Below are positions 43,509 through 58,501 of a DNA stretch of 64,000 bases, piece by piece (the stretch's first letter is position 1; each line of letters opens with the position of its first letter). The DNA is taken from NCBI GenBank assembly GCA_010015655.1, contig ML976670.1, forward strand, positions 259,621-323,620, written 5' to 3'. This DNA is from Bimuria novae-zelandiae CBS 107.79 (Eukaryota; Ascomycota; Dothideomycetes; Pleosporales; Didymosphaeriaceae). The translations under genes were made by a program, and so were the position numbers. Under the pieces are notes generated by a model, which saw nothing but the letters and a program-made list of their open reading frames with translations, had not been told where the DNA came from and made no database searches.

Positions 43509-46500
43509 TGTTCTGAATTCCAGACTCCGTTGAATGAGTTGAATCCCGGGTCGAACTTGCAAGAGAGAAATGCATGCCCGTTCTCGGGTGAAGTTATCGG
43601 CGCACGGATTAACAATAACCAAGGCATTCTGCAGGCGTCAGTGCGGTAGAGGCGCGTGCAACAAACACGAGAATATATGACGTGGGGTGGTATGTGCCCG
43701 GCTGCGCTTGGTTGGTGGAAGAGCGATGCAGGGGCGCCACATTACAGCAAGCGAACCTGTCATCTCTCCTACCAAGCTGAGATCGGCTAAGTCAGTCATC
43801 TGACGGGATTAACGGACTGCCTTGGCAGGGCTTGAAGACGACCTCATGTGAATGCCTCTGACGGTTGAGTTGAAATTAGAGTCTTTAATGCTCAGCCTTA
43901 AACTTGGATCTCCACACTACATTATCAGATAACTTTACTCGTATATACAGGCTACCTATGCCCTCATTACGCTCTTGAAAGACCCCGAAACGGCTGACAG
44001 TTGTCTTTGATCGACAAAGTTGCAGGACAAGCACTTGGATCTCTCTCTTGATCCCGGAGGAGAATGAGAATGCCAACCCTACGCAATATTACAATGTAAT
44101 TATCAAAGAAACTCCTCATTTTGCCCGGATGTTAGAAATACCAGAGGTAGGCGAAAACTGACTTGCCTAATATTCCAGGCATCGATGTCGTTGGTGTTCC
44201 AAACCGATGCGGTCGAACGAAAATCCCGAACGATCAAATGCAGCTCTAATAGCAATGGTAGTAGCCCATCATTGCTCTGCTGGCCTAGAAAATGTCCACG
44301 CGGACTTACCTCAGAGGTTCTAATCGCCTAGTGCTCTAGGAAAAACATTCCTGTGACCCAATGCGGCACCTGGTTCGGCTGAATCCGGGCATCATTCCCA
44401 GATCAAGAGATAATCTGCTGAGCTGCATTAACACTAAATGAAAAAGCGACGCTATACTTGAGATGAAAGGGGGAAAAAGCGAAAAAGGAACGAGGCGAAC
44501 TCGCTCCGCATCATCCAGGTGTGGGCTCTGTACGCAAAAGTAGCGTGTAGCATGGCGAATGCTGGCATAGCGCGTTTTGAGGTCGATGCAGCCCACACGC
44601 TCGGGCATGCGGTATGGGAGCCCTCTATACATAGAAAACAGTATCGGGTGGGCCATTGCAAGCCATTGCCTGCTGCTGGCTTGCTCGTACCCTTGTAGAG
44701 GACCTAGAAGTCCGCATGCTCGAGAGCGCGGGGTACCGCTAGATGCCGGAGGGCAGCAAAATACGCGTGCCTGCGGCAATAGGGCACGCAAAAGCTCACC
44801 AGCCTGCCTCTGATTTTTGTCTCCAGCTCTTGGTATTAGCGTGGTTGCCGTCTGTGGGCTCGTTTGTTTTGGTCCCCCGCCTCGCTCCCGCACCGGAATA
44901 TCCCCACAAACCTTTTAGTTCGTGTATATAGATTTAAATTTTTGCCCAGAAACCATCAATGAACTCCGTCGGCGGTACTGAAGTCCGTCCGGCGCTGCAG
45001 GGAGCGCAGTAAACTCAGGTACGTGGTATAGCGGTTGTGATTTAAAAAAGTTGATACACGGCTTCCTTTCCCTACCGCCCGGGGGTTTTCCTTTTTGCTT
45101 AGGCCCTGGTTCGAGTAGCGGTGCAGCCGAGATAGGAGGCGTCTCTTTTTGCTTTATTCTGGGGGACGCGGACAAGTGTAGCCGGCAGCTGCAGCCCTGC
45201 CCCCTAGCTAGGAGATAGATATTGGATATTTCAATGCAAGCTGAAGTTTTACGGGCATCTGATATCTTTCTCCGATTAATTGCAGGCTTTGCAGAGATGT
45301 TTCCGCGCGTGTGCAGTTGCTGGAGCACTTGAGGGAGCTGGGGTACATGCTCGCCACCCATTGCGGTGCATCACCCGCTATACCTCTCAAGGTAGGATAT
45401 GCACTTAAGAGAATGATGCAGGCTCGTATAGACATAGGCAAGCTCTTGTAGGTTGACACCGTGCTATAGATAAGCGCTTCAGGTGTGTGCATTGGGCGTG
45501 CCTGCTCGTTCTGCAGGGCGAGTCGCCTTCGAAAGCTCCCTGCGCATTGTACCACCCCACCCGCAGCATTCCACGACCCGGGCTAAGATCTCCGGCTGCT
45601 CTAAAGCACGCGAAGAGCATAGTCGGTATTTTGGCTACCATCGCGCTGACCTTATCGCGATGCGGTCACCCCGTCGGTCATTGTGGTATGGCCTCGAGCC
45701 TTCAACATACGCCCCGGGGCCGCCCCACAACCCCGTTCTTACTTCTAAGCGGGAGCACACCGACCGCGCAAAGCCAGAATAGCGACGGGACCGATGCTTC
45801 GGCAATAACGACGACATCATGCTCTCCATGAGGTCCATTATGGCCCTGTTGGCGGCGGAGGCTGCGGGGAACCCTCCGTGATCCGGCCTCCTGCATCTCA
45901 GGCCCGGAGCGGAGTATCACTCATGGACACACAAGCTGACCAGGCTCACCCACAGCGTCAGGGAGAATATAAGAGCCATGGGCAACGTGTCAGCCAGACC
46001 AGGGAGACTATGCTGTGTTATGCTTCAGCGCTACCACCCTCCCTGCCTACTCTGAGGGTTTGGGGAACCTCGCGAGGCCAATTCTCCACATGTCCGCACC
46101 CTACCACAGCGACGTTACACCGATCGACTTGTTCACATGCTGGAGGAACAGCGTCGGGAGAGGTTGCGCGAACCACACACCGTGTTGAGGGTAACTCCTA
46201 TACCGTGGCGCGGGCGCTGGGAATCCACCGCGCGCTTCTTCCCCGCGGCTGGAGCGCAGGTCCAGGTCCGCGACCACTTCATGAGTTGCAGGTTGATACG
46301 GCAGATCAAGAAGCACACTAATGGCGACAGCACCTGCGTCCCAAGATCCTAGCAGCGTCGAACGAATTTGCGAGAACAGGGTCCCCCGGCAGAGCTGCAG
46401 GGCCTCAGAACCAGCTCTCTGGTACAATCCACGCGAAATCTCCTCCCACGATGACCTCTTCGGCGAGGCACGCGCAATGCGACCGATCTCATTCGACCGA

Positions 46501-49500
46501 CTTCTGACGATCCGTATAACATAATCGTGGTACCGAGAACAGCACCAGCGGGGCAAGGGGGTACGGAACGCCTGCATGTTCACCATCCTGGGTCTCCTGC
46601 GATGGCCCTTAAACTGCCAGAGCTCTTCCGAGTGCGCAGGTCTACGCTCTACACGAACAGCTCTCTAGAAGATAATGGAGGTTTTACACAATCTGGAACA
46701 CTGCAATGACAGCGAGCGCTTGCAGACGACGCGGAAGTCCACGATCGCACGCTACCTGCCGCAACCTGAACCAGTGCTTCCGAAAGCAGCGAACAAGAGG
46801 CGACGCGTGCACACCTCCCCACAATAAGCGGCAATGTCCTGAGGGGTTTTGAGCTTTGCGTTCGAGGATATGGAAGCTTCAATCGTTGTTGATGCGGAAG
46901 AGGGTTCCGCCACGACCAGACGAGACCATAGAGCAGTCGTAGGAAACTCGCCGCTATCTCAATCCAAACCTGCGAAGTAGAGAGCACCCTGACAAGAGAT
47001 GGCTCATGTACTGCCCCAGCTCTCCCTGGGCTACACCTGGTCCCCAGTCTAGCTCAGCCGACGCGGTGCCAGCATCTTGCGCTTCTGCCCTGGACAAGAA
47101 CCGAAGGACACCACGAGCTAGACCGATTTCTGCTCTGCGCAAAGGCGATCCAAGAAATCATTGCAGCATCCAATAGCTGGTACGTTAGGGGAGACGTCTT
47201 CTCCTTTTCATGATGCGGCGCCCGGGCCAACTTCGATGTGTGCGAGCCGTCCACACTTGCAGACACGCTGCGCCTCGCCAACAGAGATAGATACATTGGA
47301 CTAAGGAACGGCGGCAATGAATGAAAAGGCGAGGCGTTGTCAAATGCGGCTACAGATGTGCGTTGGAGACGTCGACAAGCAGTGGGACCAGGGAATCGGC
47401 CCTAGGGCATCGACGGCGAAATGCAAAGCGATGGTACATCGTACGCATCGTTGGGTCGCTCTCTTCATAGTCGAGCAACTGGAAACGTGGAAAGTGATAT
47501 CGGAAAGAGTTGAAATGAACCCGCGGGAATTCTAAGGGTCATGGGTGTAGAGGGAACAACACCATGCGGAGGAGCACAGAGAGCTCACATGAGCTTGCAA
47601 TATTGGGCTGTATACCGCCATTCTCTTTCAAAGCCCACATTAGTTGGGTTAAGCAAGAGAACATGTAACGCATTCACACCCGACCCAGTATGGCGATAGA
47701 TGCAGGCCGATGAACATCGTCTGGTCGGCTTCGTTTTTATGCGAACATGAACTTGTGGATGTGTCTCTGCTCTCTTGGCCGATCATCTGAATTCATGTTT
47801 CTCCGAGGTACGGATCGCGATCGCTTGAAGCCCTAGCACCCGGAATCCTGGTCCTACGAAGTCCTGGTCTTCCCTTGTTCCAGTCAGTCAGCCGCTCACG
47901 ATCCTGGTCCGTCAAAATTCGATCAAACCGAGGATCCAGTCCATAACTGAGACGATTTGCCCGAGGCGATTAAAGACCTCGAGCTGGCAACAGGCACGGG
48001 AGGGGACCATGTACTAGCTCTTGCCGGCATTACCTTCAATGCCGCGTGTGTTCCCCTGCATGGCCCCGTCCTGAAGCGTTGTCGCAATCCATTCGCGAAC
48101 GCCGAATATGGTATTGCTCAAGACCCAAGCACTGAATGCTCTGTGCGGTCTCTTTCGAGCTGCGAGATACTTCCCACGGTCTTATCGTCGTTGATGACCC
48201 GTTCTCAGTTACGTTTCCGATGTAGGGCAAGGAAGTCCAGTGTTATGGGTCTGTTGTCATACCACTGACGGCAGCCGAAGTGTGCTATGTTTGCGCCAAT
48301 GTACTAGACTTCTGAACTTGGTCGTTTGACTGCCAGAGATACAAGTACGACGATGTCTCGAACATGGTCGGAACGTCCGTTTCGATGTTGATTACGCGCC
48401 CTGATCGGCTGGGAGGTGCATATCTTGCCAAACGCTTCAAGCCTGAGCCGGAATAATGTCCAACAATGTCAGGCCAGAGTGCAGAACCCACACCGACATT
48501 GTCCGTTGCACCTGGACCAAGGTGCATATGAAAAGAATGCTATGGCCCCTGTACCTCTGCCTTGTGGGCACGTTATCCGAAGCCTTCGTGCGTATTCGTC
48601 CGTCGGACATATTGTTGTATCCATTCCACGGTGCGAGGGAAGAGGTCCGCCCCTCTCTTCGAGGCCATGCCTATTGGGCTATCCCCGTGGCCAAAGTGCG
48701 TATATGTTTGTTCGACGGAGCGTGGCGGACCAGATCAGGACTCGACATGATTTTACCACAGATCACAATCGTGACGCTGTCCTCGTTGTATAAGTATGCC
48801 CGGCGAGCGTGGGTTACTGTGCGGGAGAGTTCGCGGCGGTTGTTAGGACGATAAAGCTCGATGATTCGCTGGCGCAGGGGCAGAACCGTTGAAAGTATTG
48901 CCATCGGGGACGCCCGTATGCGTGAGACTCGAACGTTGCGGTCCCTATGAGTGTGAGCAAGGCTTCGAGCAGGTGCTCTTGAAACTGGTGGGAAGGGAGC
49001 CTGTCGCCCGCCTCACCAGATGTCGATCGCATCGCGAGTATGCTGAAGAAACCTAATTCTCGAGGTGAGGTGTCAAGACCATTCTGTTTGAGTCCATATG
49101 CCTTTCTACTCCCTCATGCAGCTGCGGGTTCAGACGGCGAGCTTGGTGTTGTTCTGCCGGAGGCCCCGCACAGCGCGGCGATGCCCACAACCCAATATCT
49201 CCTCCCACCCTTCGACTATCGCGATAAAAATCAGATGCCAGAAATGCCACGGCTTCCCATATCCACCGCTAAAAAAAAATTTTATCCCAGGGCGAGACGT
49301 TGGTGTTGAGAAATCGGCGCCGGAGCGTGGCATCGGAGGGGTGCGGAGAGGACAACATCGGCCAACGCGGTGCCTAGGGGTGAGAGAGCCATCCCCAGCA
49401 AAATGACAGCTGTGAATCACCACCAAGATGTGTAGCAGGAGTGTTGGACATCATGGCGAGTCGACGCGTAGCGAGGGGGTTGCGGCATGGGAAGAAGCTG

Positions 49501-51681
49501 CGAGGGGCACGGTGGAGACTCCGGCGGTCCCCCCCAAACGCTGCAAACCCCAGGACCAACGCGACCAAGCGGAGCAGCTACATGCCTATCAACAGCGAAT
49601 TTATAGCATGGCATCCTCGAGTGGGCAAGCTACAGAAGGACCAACATGTCCTCGACTCAGACAATGTGATGAGGCCCGCAGGTCCGGAAGATCGAAATGC
49701 GGCAGCTAGCCATGGTTTGCACGGCCATCCGCTTACTCCGCAAATAACAGCCAGCGTAATTGTGGCACCAGATGCAAGAGGTTTAGCTCCCTGAACATCC
49801 TCCACACTGGTGCACATGGGCGGACGTTTAAGCAGACGACATGTTGTCTGTTCTAGCAGGGCGCTGAGATGCTGCCAGACATTGCATAGTACTATCGTCT
49901 CGTCACATCACAAGTAGACAACCTTCCATCGCGTAGATCTATATTGGAGGCACGCTGTTACTCTCCATATACAGCTTGACCCCGTCTTAGCTCTCGTAGC
50001 TGGTGGCTGAGGAGCAGCATCGCCTCCTACAACGAGCGATGGTTCACTACAGAAGAGTGTCCTGCAACGAGCAAAGACAACCACTAGCCCCCGTTAGTGC
50101 CTCCCGGGGAAAGTTGCCTTGTTCCCGCTCCTTCTGCTTTTTTGCACTGCTATCTTGACTCCTCTCCCTTGTAAGCACTTCACATCACCTCACCACATCG
50201 TAGACATGCTTTTGTCCTATCCCTACTCTCGCATCCCTTTCCTACGCCGCAGGTGCTCTCGCAGCTGCCTACGCGCGCAAACAGATCCTCCTCACGAGCT
50301 CTTTAAGCCGCTTGCAAGCCGCCTCAACTTGCGCCTCCACACCGGATTATGGGCCTCAAGGCCGTAAGTATACCAGTCTACTGCTCTCCTGAACGCATAT
50401 CTTCTCCCTGATGCGAGCGCTCTTGCCATGACAGCCATGCACAAGGAGGGGTGCTTGTACTGGACAATCATGGCTGGGCACGGCATGAAGCAGAGCTGTG
50501 TGGCAAGTATAGAGCTTTCATATGTTGATTTCTATCTTAGATTCTCCCCGATGCCTCCTTCAAGCGCCGTTTGCTCGCAAAAGCTACCTACCGATACCGC
50601 ACGAGGAATAGAATGCCATGAGCATCCCGCACAGACGCCTTTAGGAGGTGTTATAGGTCCGACATACAGGGGTCGAAGGCAGGAGAAAATTTTTATTTCG
50701 ATTGTACCATTTGAGTTGTTGCACCCATCTGTCGTCGGCCTCAGCTGCTGGTCGCGCTGTGTCTGGACTACACGGTTCTACCCCCCAGTAGGACAACAAG
50801 ACCCCCCCCCCCCGGGGCACAACACGAAAGACGACATGGGAACCTCATCTCAGACATCGTCTCCTTCCGCGAGACTGTGTTATACACAAAGAAGAATCAC
50901 GCAAACTACGCATTGATGGTTCACGGCCAAAGGTTGACTTAGAGGAAGTGAATCCTGCTAGGACGTACCGAATCCGAATCCGAACTACCATTTCAACCAC
51001 GATGAAAAGCTCGCCAGGGGTAACTTACACATAGCTGGTACAGTCGTTGGTATTGCTGTACTGCCCTGACATCTTGAGGCCATTCTCCGCTTATGCCTTC
51101 CGTCGTCCAGACTTGAACAGCATCGCCGACTTTGGCCAAACGTCCAGCCACGGACATACAATGGATACAACATATCTACGAACCTCCCGTAGCTAGGTGG
51201 CCTACCTGTTTCTATCTAAGCTGAACATTGCTGCCTTCCATCTGGAGCCGCTTCCGGTCGAACCTTCCGCAACACGCACCTGGGGCATCGCGCCTGCCAC
51301 TACGCCGTCGCCCTTACCTCTGCTCTCACCTACAACCTGCTATCCGCTTTTTCTTTGCCTCAGAGGACCTGCTGTCGACGGCACGGCGCCTTCACGTCTC
51401 ATATCCTTTCTCTCACTTCTGTGAAACACAGTCACAGAAGTTTCTAGCGACCCGCTCCTGCCCTTCTCGTCGTCCCCAACCCAACTATCAGCACAAGCCC
51501 CAGATCGAGCCCGCTAAGCGAGCTGCGTAGTTTCCGGTTGCTATATAAACACCGGCGCCTTCCCTTCCGCCACCTCGGCCTCTCCCCCACAAACTCTCTT
51601 CGCTCTTTCGAGGCCGCGACTTCGCTCCATTACCCGCGACCTACGACCTTACCTCTCTTCCTGCCAAAAAACAAGATCAAC
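43509..51681. other. Long gene-poor region without recognisable genes
   Basis: About 8.2 kb between the TOK channel and the helicase. Composition is normal for the host, not AT-rich, so RIP-type decay is not evident. Open frames up to about 185 codons exist (44336-44893, 45878-46321, 46101-46586, 48456-48854), but they overlap on opposite strands and show no domain, signal peptide or intron pattern. Simple features are a run of 12 C at 50802-50813 and an A-run at about 49269. The last 500 bp (CT-rich from 51230) look like promoter and leader of the helicase. Confidence 0.5.
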
Positions 51682-53893
<2,212 letters not shown>

Positions 53894-54778
53894 GGGTGTG
53901 TTTCACAGTACGCATTTCCTGCACACTGCGTTTCCCTCGCGATCGTCATGATCCCGATCATGAGGATTTGTCTTACATGATCTTCGCCGAGCGACGTGTG
54001 ATCGTCACAATGGCTACGATGTCTTACGGAAGTCGGAAAAAATGGGGTTTACACGTCCATGCGAGGCCCTTCGATGGTGGCTTGGCTGCAAATTTTGCTG
54101 CAGGTATTGCCGCCAATTTTCATAGGTTTCACTGAAGATGGTTACGAATAGGTAGTCGTCATAACGGGTACAATTTGAACGGATCTTGAAATGCTCTGTC
54201 CTTTGCAGCTAGTCATGTGAACCCCATTTCTTGCTCAATCTGTGTACAGTCTCTACAGGCTTGTGCATCTATGCCTATGGAGTTTTTACAGCACGCACCC
54301 TCATCGACTTGCCGAGAGCAGCTAAGATGACACAGTGAATGAATGCCTAAGGTCTTACATCATGGCTTCGTTCCAACATCACACTCGGGTAGCTAGAGTA
54401 TGCGAAACAGTAGGTTCAAGCGTATCTTTAGTGGATGCTTCTTGTGGCCACGACGGCGTGCATGGATGCTTTTGGGGATCCCGAACTGTTGAAAGGATTG
54501 TCCGAGAAAGCGACGTGACTGGCTCAAGGAATACATACAGCAAGAAGATCGCGGGTCCGGAGTCGGATCTATTTCTCATGGGGCACCTCTATGGTCATGC
54601 TGAGTAACAGAAATACATTGAATCTATAGCACGGTGATACAGCAAAGGATTCGGAGAAGCTTGAAGACGTATTCCATGTACCCAAATGATCAACGGCCGT
54701 TACACGCCCAGCTCCAGTGCGGGGCTCCAGTACTATCCAACTCCACACATCCCATCTCTATCGCAAGACCTCGACTGC
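53894..54778. other. Convergent intergenic region
   Basis: 3' flank of the helicase and of the minus-strand Nop6-like gene. No gene recognised. Confidence 0.5.
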
Positions 54779-56274
54779 TCAGTACCTCTTCGGTCTAGGC
54801 GGCGGTCCGCCCTTCCACTTGGCCACATTGCCCATGTTCGGCTTGTGTTGCTTTTGCGGGCGCTCAGGCTTGCTCATCATAGCCAGTCTGGCAGGGTGAA
54901 TGCCCTCGTTGGCAGGCTCCTCAGCAGCCGCCTCGTCAGTTTCGCCGGCGGCAGCACCCTCCTTGACGGGCTTGCCAGACTTCTTCGCCCTGCGCTCCTC
55001 CCGCTTAGCCTCGTTCTCGGCGCGGTTGTCGTGCTTGCGCTGGCGCTCCTCGGCGAGCTTCTCGTTCTTGGCGGCGATTTTGTCCTTGCGGGCTGCCGTG
55101 TTGCCGCCTCCGCCGGCGCTGTTCCTGTTAGTATCCATGTAGACAAAGGTGGGTGGGAGAGGCAGAGGGGCGGACATACCTGAGCTCAACGTTGATCTTA
55201 CGGCCTTCTTTCCTCTTGGGGTCGGGGACGATGGAGTGGTGGTACTTCATTAGCGCGGTCTGCATGTGGTCGAAGCGCTCGAACTCGATGAAGGCGCAGC
55301 CCATGGACTTGCCGGTGTCCTTGTAGGTGCGTAGGCGGACCTCGAAGGGCTTGAGCTTGGCGAAGTGCTCTTCGATGTCCTCCTTTGTGGCGGTGAAGGG
55401 CAGGTTGCCTGTGGAGTTTGGATTAGTATGGCATGGAGGCCGTTGAGGTGGGATGGGTTGACGTACCGATGAAGACGATGAAGCGCGCGTTCGGGTCGGC
55501 TTCTTGCTCGCCTTCGGCTGCAGCACTTGCTTCGCCGTTGGGCTGCTTGTCTTGGACCTCGGTGCCGTTGGCTGCTGCGGGCTCATCAATTGATGATGCT
55601 TCTGAGGAGTCGTCTGCGACAGGCGTCTTCGCTTTCTTGTCTTTCTTGTCTTTCTTGGCCTTTTTATCCTTCTTCGACTTCTTGTCTGTCGACTCTGCTG
55701 CTGCCGGCTCTTCGACCGCGTTATCGACCTCCATGGGCTCGGCAGCGTCATCGCTCTTGCTCTTCTTGAACTTCTTGTCTTTCTTGTCCTTTTTCGACTG
55801 CTTGTCCTTCTTGGACTTGCTCTTCTCAGCCGGAGCCTCTTCGGTTGTAGCTTCTTCCTTCACGACGGTTGCGCTGGCTTCGTCGGCGTCCTCTGATTTT
55901 TTCGACTTTTTCTCCTTCTTATCCTTCTTCTCCTTTTTGCGCTTCTCTCCTGAAATGGTGCCATTCACGTTTCCAGTAACTGCGTCGGGCATGGGTTCGT
56001 CGTCGAAGGCTACGAAGTCCTGCGTCATGGGATCGGTAGCACCATTGGTAGCAGCCGCGGGCGTTGCGTCTCCAGCGGGCGCACTGGCATCATCCTTCTT
56101 CTTGTCTTTCTTCGACCTCTTGTCTTTCGTTTCCTTCTTCACCTCGGTCGCTGGCGCATCCTCTGCCTCATCCTTGGACTTCTTCGACTTTTTGGGTTTC
56201 TTGGGCGCGTCGACAGCCTCCTCCTCCTGTCTCTTGCGCTTCTTCTTCTCGTCTTTGAGCTCCGACTTCGACAT
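54779..56274 (-). CDS. Nucleolar RRM protein, Nop6-like
   Basis: Three exons: 55467-56274, 55180-55408 and 54779-55124. Introns of 58 and 55 bp (GTACGT/CAG and GTATGT/CAG) close in frame, giving 460 aa starting MSKSELKDEKKKRKRQ. Residues 1 to about 262 are a charged low-complexity region of KKDKK/KKSKK blocks separated by Ala/Glu/Asp-rich stretches, typical of nucleolar proteins. One RRM follows at about 265-348: RNP2 is FIVFIGNLPF, split by intron 1, and RNP1 is KSMGCAFIEF. The tail is basic (RKDKIAAKNEKLAEERQRK) and ends KWKGGPPPRPKRY. Yeast Nop6 binds pre-rRNA in early 40S assembly; the same role is inferred. Shares a 185-bp promoter with the next gene. Confidence 0.85.
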
Positions 56275-56459
56275 GGTGGGCGGGATTTTCGAAATACCGC
56301 GACTGTAGCTGCGCGAAGGAAGTGTGGAGCGCGGGCCCGAAATTCTTGAACTTCGTAACTTTTTCTGCCGGGCGGTGTGTCGGCGATTCGCTTGGCCATG
56401 AAGGCGAACATCGCATTCACCGTCACGTCCAGCTTCGGCCCCATCGAGCAGAGCCCACG
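56275..56459. promoter_or_regulatory. Bidirectional promoter, Nop6-like / mitochondrial gene
   Basis: Only 185 bp separate the divergent start codons at 56274 (minus) and 56460 (plus), so both promoters and leaders must lie here. No TATA box is obvious. Confidence 0.65.
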
Positions 56460-58208
56460 ATGCGGCCGACGACCAGAGGCGTACGTGTGACCGGGCGGTC
56501 ATTACGGCATACACCGAATGTGCACACTTCAGAGTACCAATGTCCGCGCCAATTCTCTCAGAGACCTCCCCGCCTACTCCTCCTCTCCGACCGAAGCGTG
56601 CCGCGACCGCAACTGCCCTTCCTCTACCCCTCGGGCGCATACCCCTCCAACGCCCAATTCTCGCGACTCTTCTCCATCAGCGCAAACCAAAAAAAGTTCA
56701 TCAAGGAGACAGCACGGGAATCGGTCAAATGGTCGATTATCATCTTCATCGGGACATCATGCTTCAGTATAGCGAGTTTTGGTTTTATGAGCGAGAGACA
56801 AGAGCGCGCGTTCCCGTCGCCGCATGAGTGGAGCTTGATCACCAGAATCAGATTCAGGAGAGGAAAGTGGTGGCAGGTGCCTGAGAACAACGAGGAGGAA
56901 GGGTTCACGAACTGGGCGAGAGTCTACGAGGAACTGGAGTACGCATTGAAGCGGCTGGAAGATCCCGACAAAGATGGCGCTGGACTGCAGGAGCAGGAAA
57001 AAGGGGGAATTCTCGTACCCGGCGTAGGAAAGGCAGGTTTCGACATCTCAGCGAAGAGCGAGGAATGGTGCCAGGGCTACTACGAAGTGCTGCATGGCAT
57101 GGCCTTGGCCGCGGAAAGATTAGAGGGCTGGGTAACAACAAATTCGCGACGATATATATGGGCACCTGCCTTCGTGCCGTCACCCGACAACCCACGCCCA
57201 AAAGCCACGCTCCCATCGCAGCTTCCCATCCCCGATGAAAACGAACGCATACCCGCCTCGGATGTCCCAGAGACCTTCTACCTCAAGATCTTAACATCGA
57301 AGGGCTTCACAACCTCCCAGCGCATGTCCGCCGCGCTAGGCTACGCCGACTGGCTCGCCTTCAAGAAGCTCCCCGACTCGGCAGAGGAAATGTACAAATG
57401 GGCCCTCGACATCGCCATCTCCGGCCTCCCGACCCCCAACCCCACCACAACCATCGACCCCAAGACCGCCATCCTCTCCTCCACCGCACCCAAAGAATCC
57501 ATAACAGAGAACATCGTTTACGCCGCCACCAACCTCGCTACCTTCCACGCCTCCCAGGGCAATACCACCGCCGCCCTCCCCATCCTCGTTTCCCTCCTGC
57601 GCGCCCGCCTCAACGCCGACCCCGCCCCGCCCAAACCCCCACCGAAAAAGTACGACTCCAGCTTCGTCGGTACGCTCGTGAGCCTCCTCCAAGAACCAGA
57701 GTACCCACCCGTCCCACCCACAGGCGACGAGCCGCTCCTCCGCCGCCCCGAAGACCGCTGCGAAGAAGCAGCGCTGAAATCCTACATCGGCGAGATCCTC
57801 TTCGCACTCGCGAAAAACGCGTCCGGCCGCGCGCAGGGCCTCGCCTGGGTGCGCGACGCCGTGTCTACCGCTAAGGTAGGGCAGTCGCTACCGCCCATGG
57901 AAGCGGAGCCCGAGCTGCGCAAGAAGTGCGAGACGTGCGAGGAGGTTGGGCTCGAGGCGTGGGGCAAGATCATGACGTACCTCGCTGCCGAGGCGCGCGA
58001 GAAGCGGGATGCGGTGCAGAGCAGCGCGGTGAAGAAGCTGTGGTGGGGAGTGTGGCCTGGGGCCATGGACGCGCTGGAGAAGGATGTCGAGGATAAGGAG
58101 GGCGAGGAGGGGGGCGTGGTGATGCGGTTGAATAAGTTGAGGTCCAAGATGTTGAAAGAAGAGTTGAGGGAGATGGATAAGAAATATGCGCGGACGTTTG
58201 TGTTTTAG
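56460..58208 (+). CDS. Mitochondrial inner-membrane protein, Mgr3-like
   Basis: A single 582-aa frame from the first ATG at 56460 (MRPTTRGVRVTGRSLRH). The open frame extends upstream without an ATG. The first 75 residues are rich in Arg, Ser and Pro with almost no acidic residues, as in mitochondrial targeting sequences. One hydrophobic helix lies at 91-110 (WSIIIFIGTSCFSIASFGFM). The rest is helical and TPR-like: NWARVYEELEYALKRLED, MSAALGYADWLAFKKLPDSA and AEEMYKWALDIAI alternate in pairs. In yeast, Mgr3 with Mgr1 feeds substrates to the i-AAA protease Yme1; the assignment rests on architecture, not on a motif. A loop near 385-420 is Pro-rich. Confidence 0.75.
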   Translation: MRPTTRGVRVTGRSLRHTPNVHTSEYQCPRQFSQRPPRLLLLSDRSVPRPQLPFLYPSGAYPSNAQFSRLFSISANQKKFIKETARESVKWSIIIFIGTSCFSIASFGFMSERQERAFPSPHEWSLITRIRFRRGKWWQVPENNEEEGFTNWARVYEELEYALKRLEDPDKDGAGLQEQEKGGILVPGVGKAGFDISAKSEEWCQGYYEVLHGMALAAERLEGWVTTNSRRYIWAPAFVPSPDNPRPKATLPSQLPIPDENERIPASDVPETFYLKILTSKGFTTSQRMSAALGYADWLAFKKLPDSAEEMYKWALDIAISGLPTPNPTTTIDPKTAILSSTAPKESITENIVYAATNLATFHASQGNTTAALPILVSLLRARLNADPAPPKPPPKKYDSSFVGTLVSLLQEPEYPPVPPTGDEPLLRRPEDRCEEAALKSYIGEILFALAKNASGRAQGLAWVRDAVSTAKVGQSLPPMEAEPELRKKCETCEEVGLEAWGKIMTYLAAEAREKRDAVQSSAVKKLWWGVWPGAMDALEKDVEDKEGEEGGVVMRLNKLRSKMLKEELREMDKKYARTFVF

Positions 58209-58501
58209 ACGGACGACGCCGTGGTGTATGTATAGATGTGTGTGTATTATATTGGGATGTGATACCACTGAAATCGACTTCGGGCAAGATGTTTCTACCT
58301 TACTCTGTCCGCATGCTCGTCAATGAATGAATACCTGGTGCTGCATGGGCATTAGAGGCAGATTTTACATTAACATTCGTGCAGCTCACGCCGCACTTCT
58401 CTAGACGCCAGCGCCAAAAGCCCTAAGGGTATCATACAACAAACCCCCACCTAAGTCCACTCCTGTAAAATCCCACCATCTAGAAGAAATTGAGAGCTAA
58501 A

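Noticed and set aside
44336..44893. 185-codon frame, minus strand, in the gene-poor region
   Set aside because: No domain, no homology pattern I recognise, odd residue usage. Kept only as part of the region note.
46101..48854. Series of 60-160-codon frames that could be a decayed regulatory or enzyme gene
   Set aside because: I could not find any ordered set of motifs on either strand. Calling a family would be guesswork.
50802..50813. Run of 12 C
   Set aside because: Simple homopolymer, possibly with sequencing-length error. No structure around it.
55433..56308. 291-codon open frame on the plus strand across the Nop6-like gene
   Set aside because: It is the antisense of the KKDKK-type repeats, giving a Phe/Leu/Ser-rich string. 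The minus-strand gene has an RRM and consistent introns.
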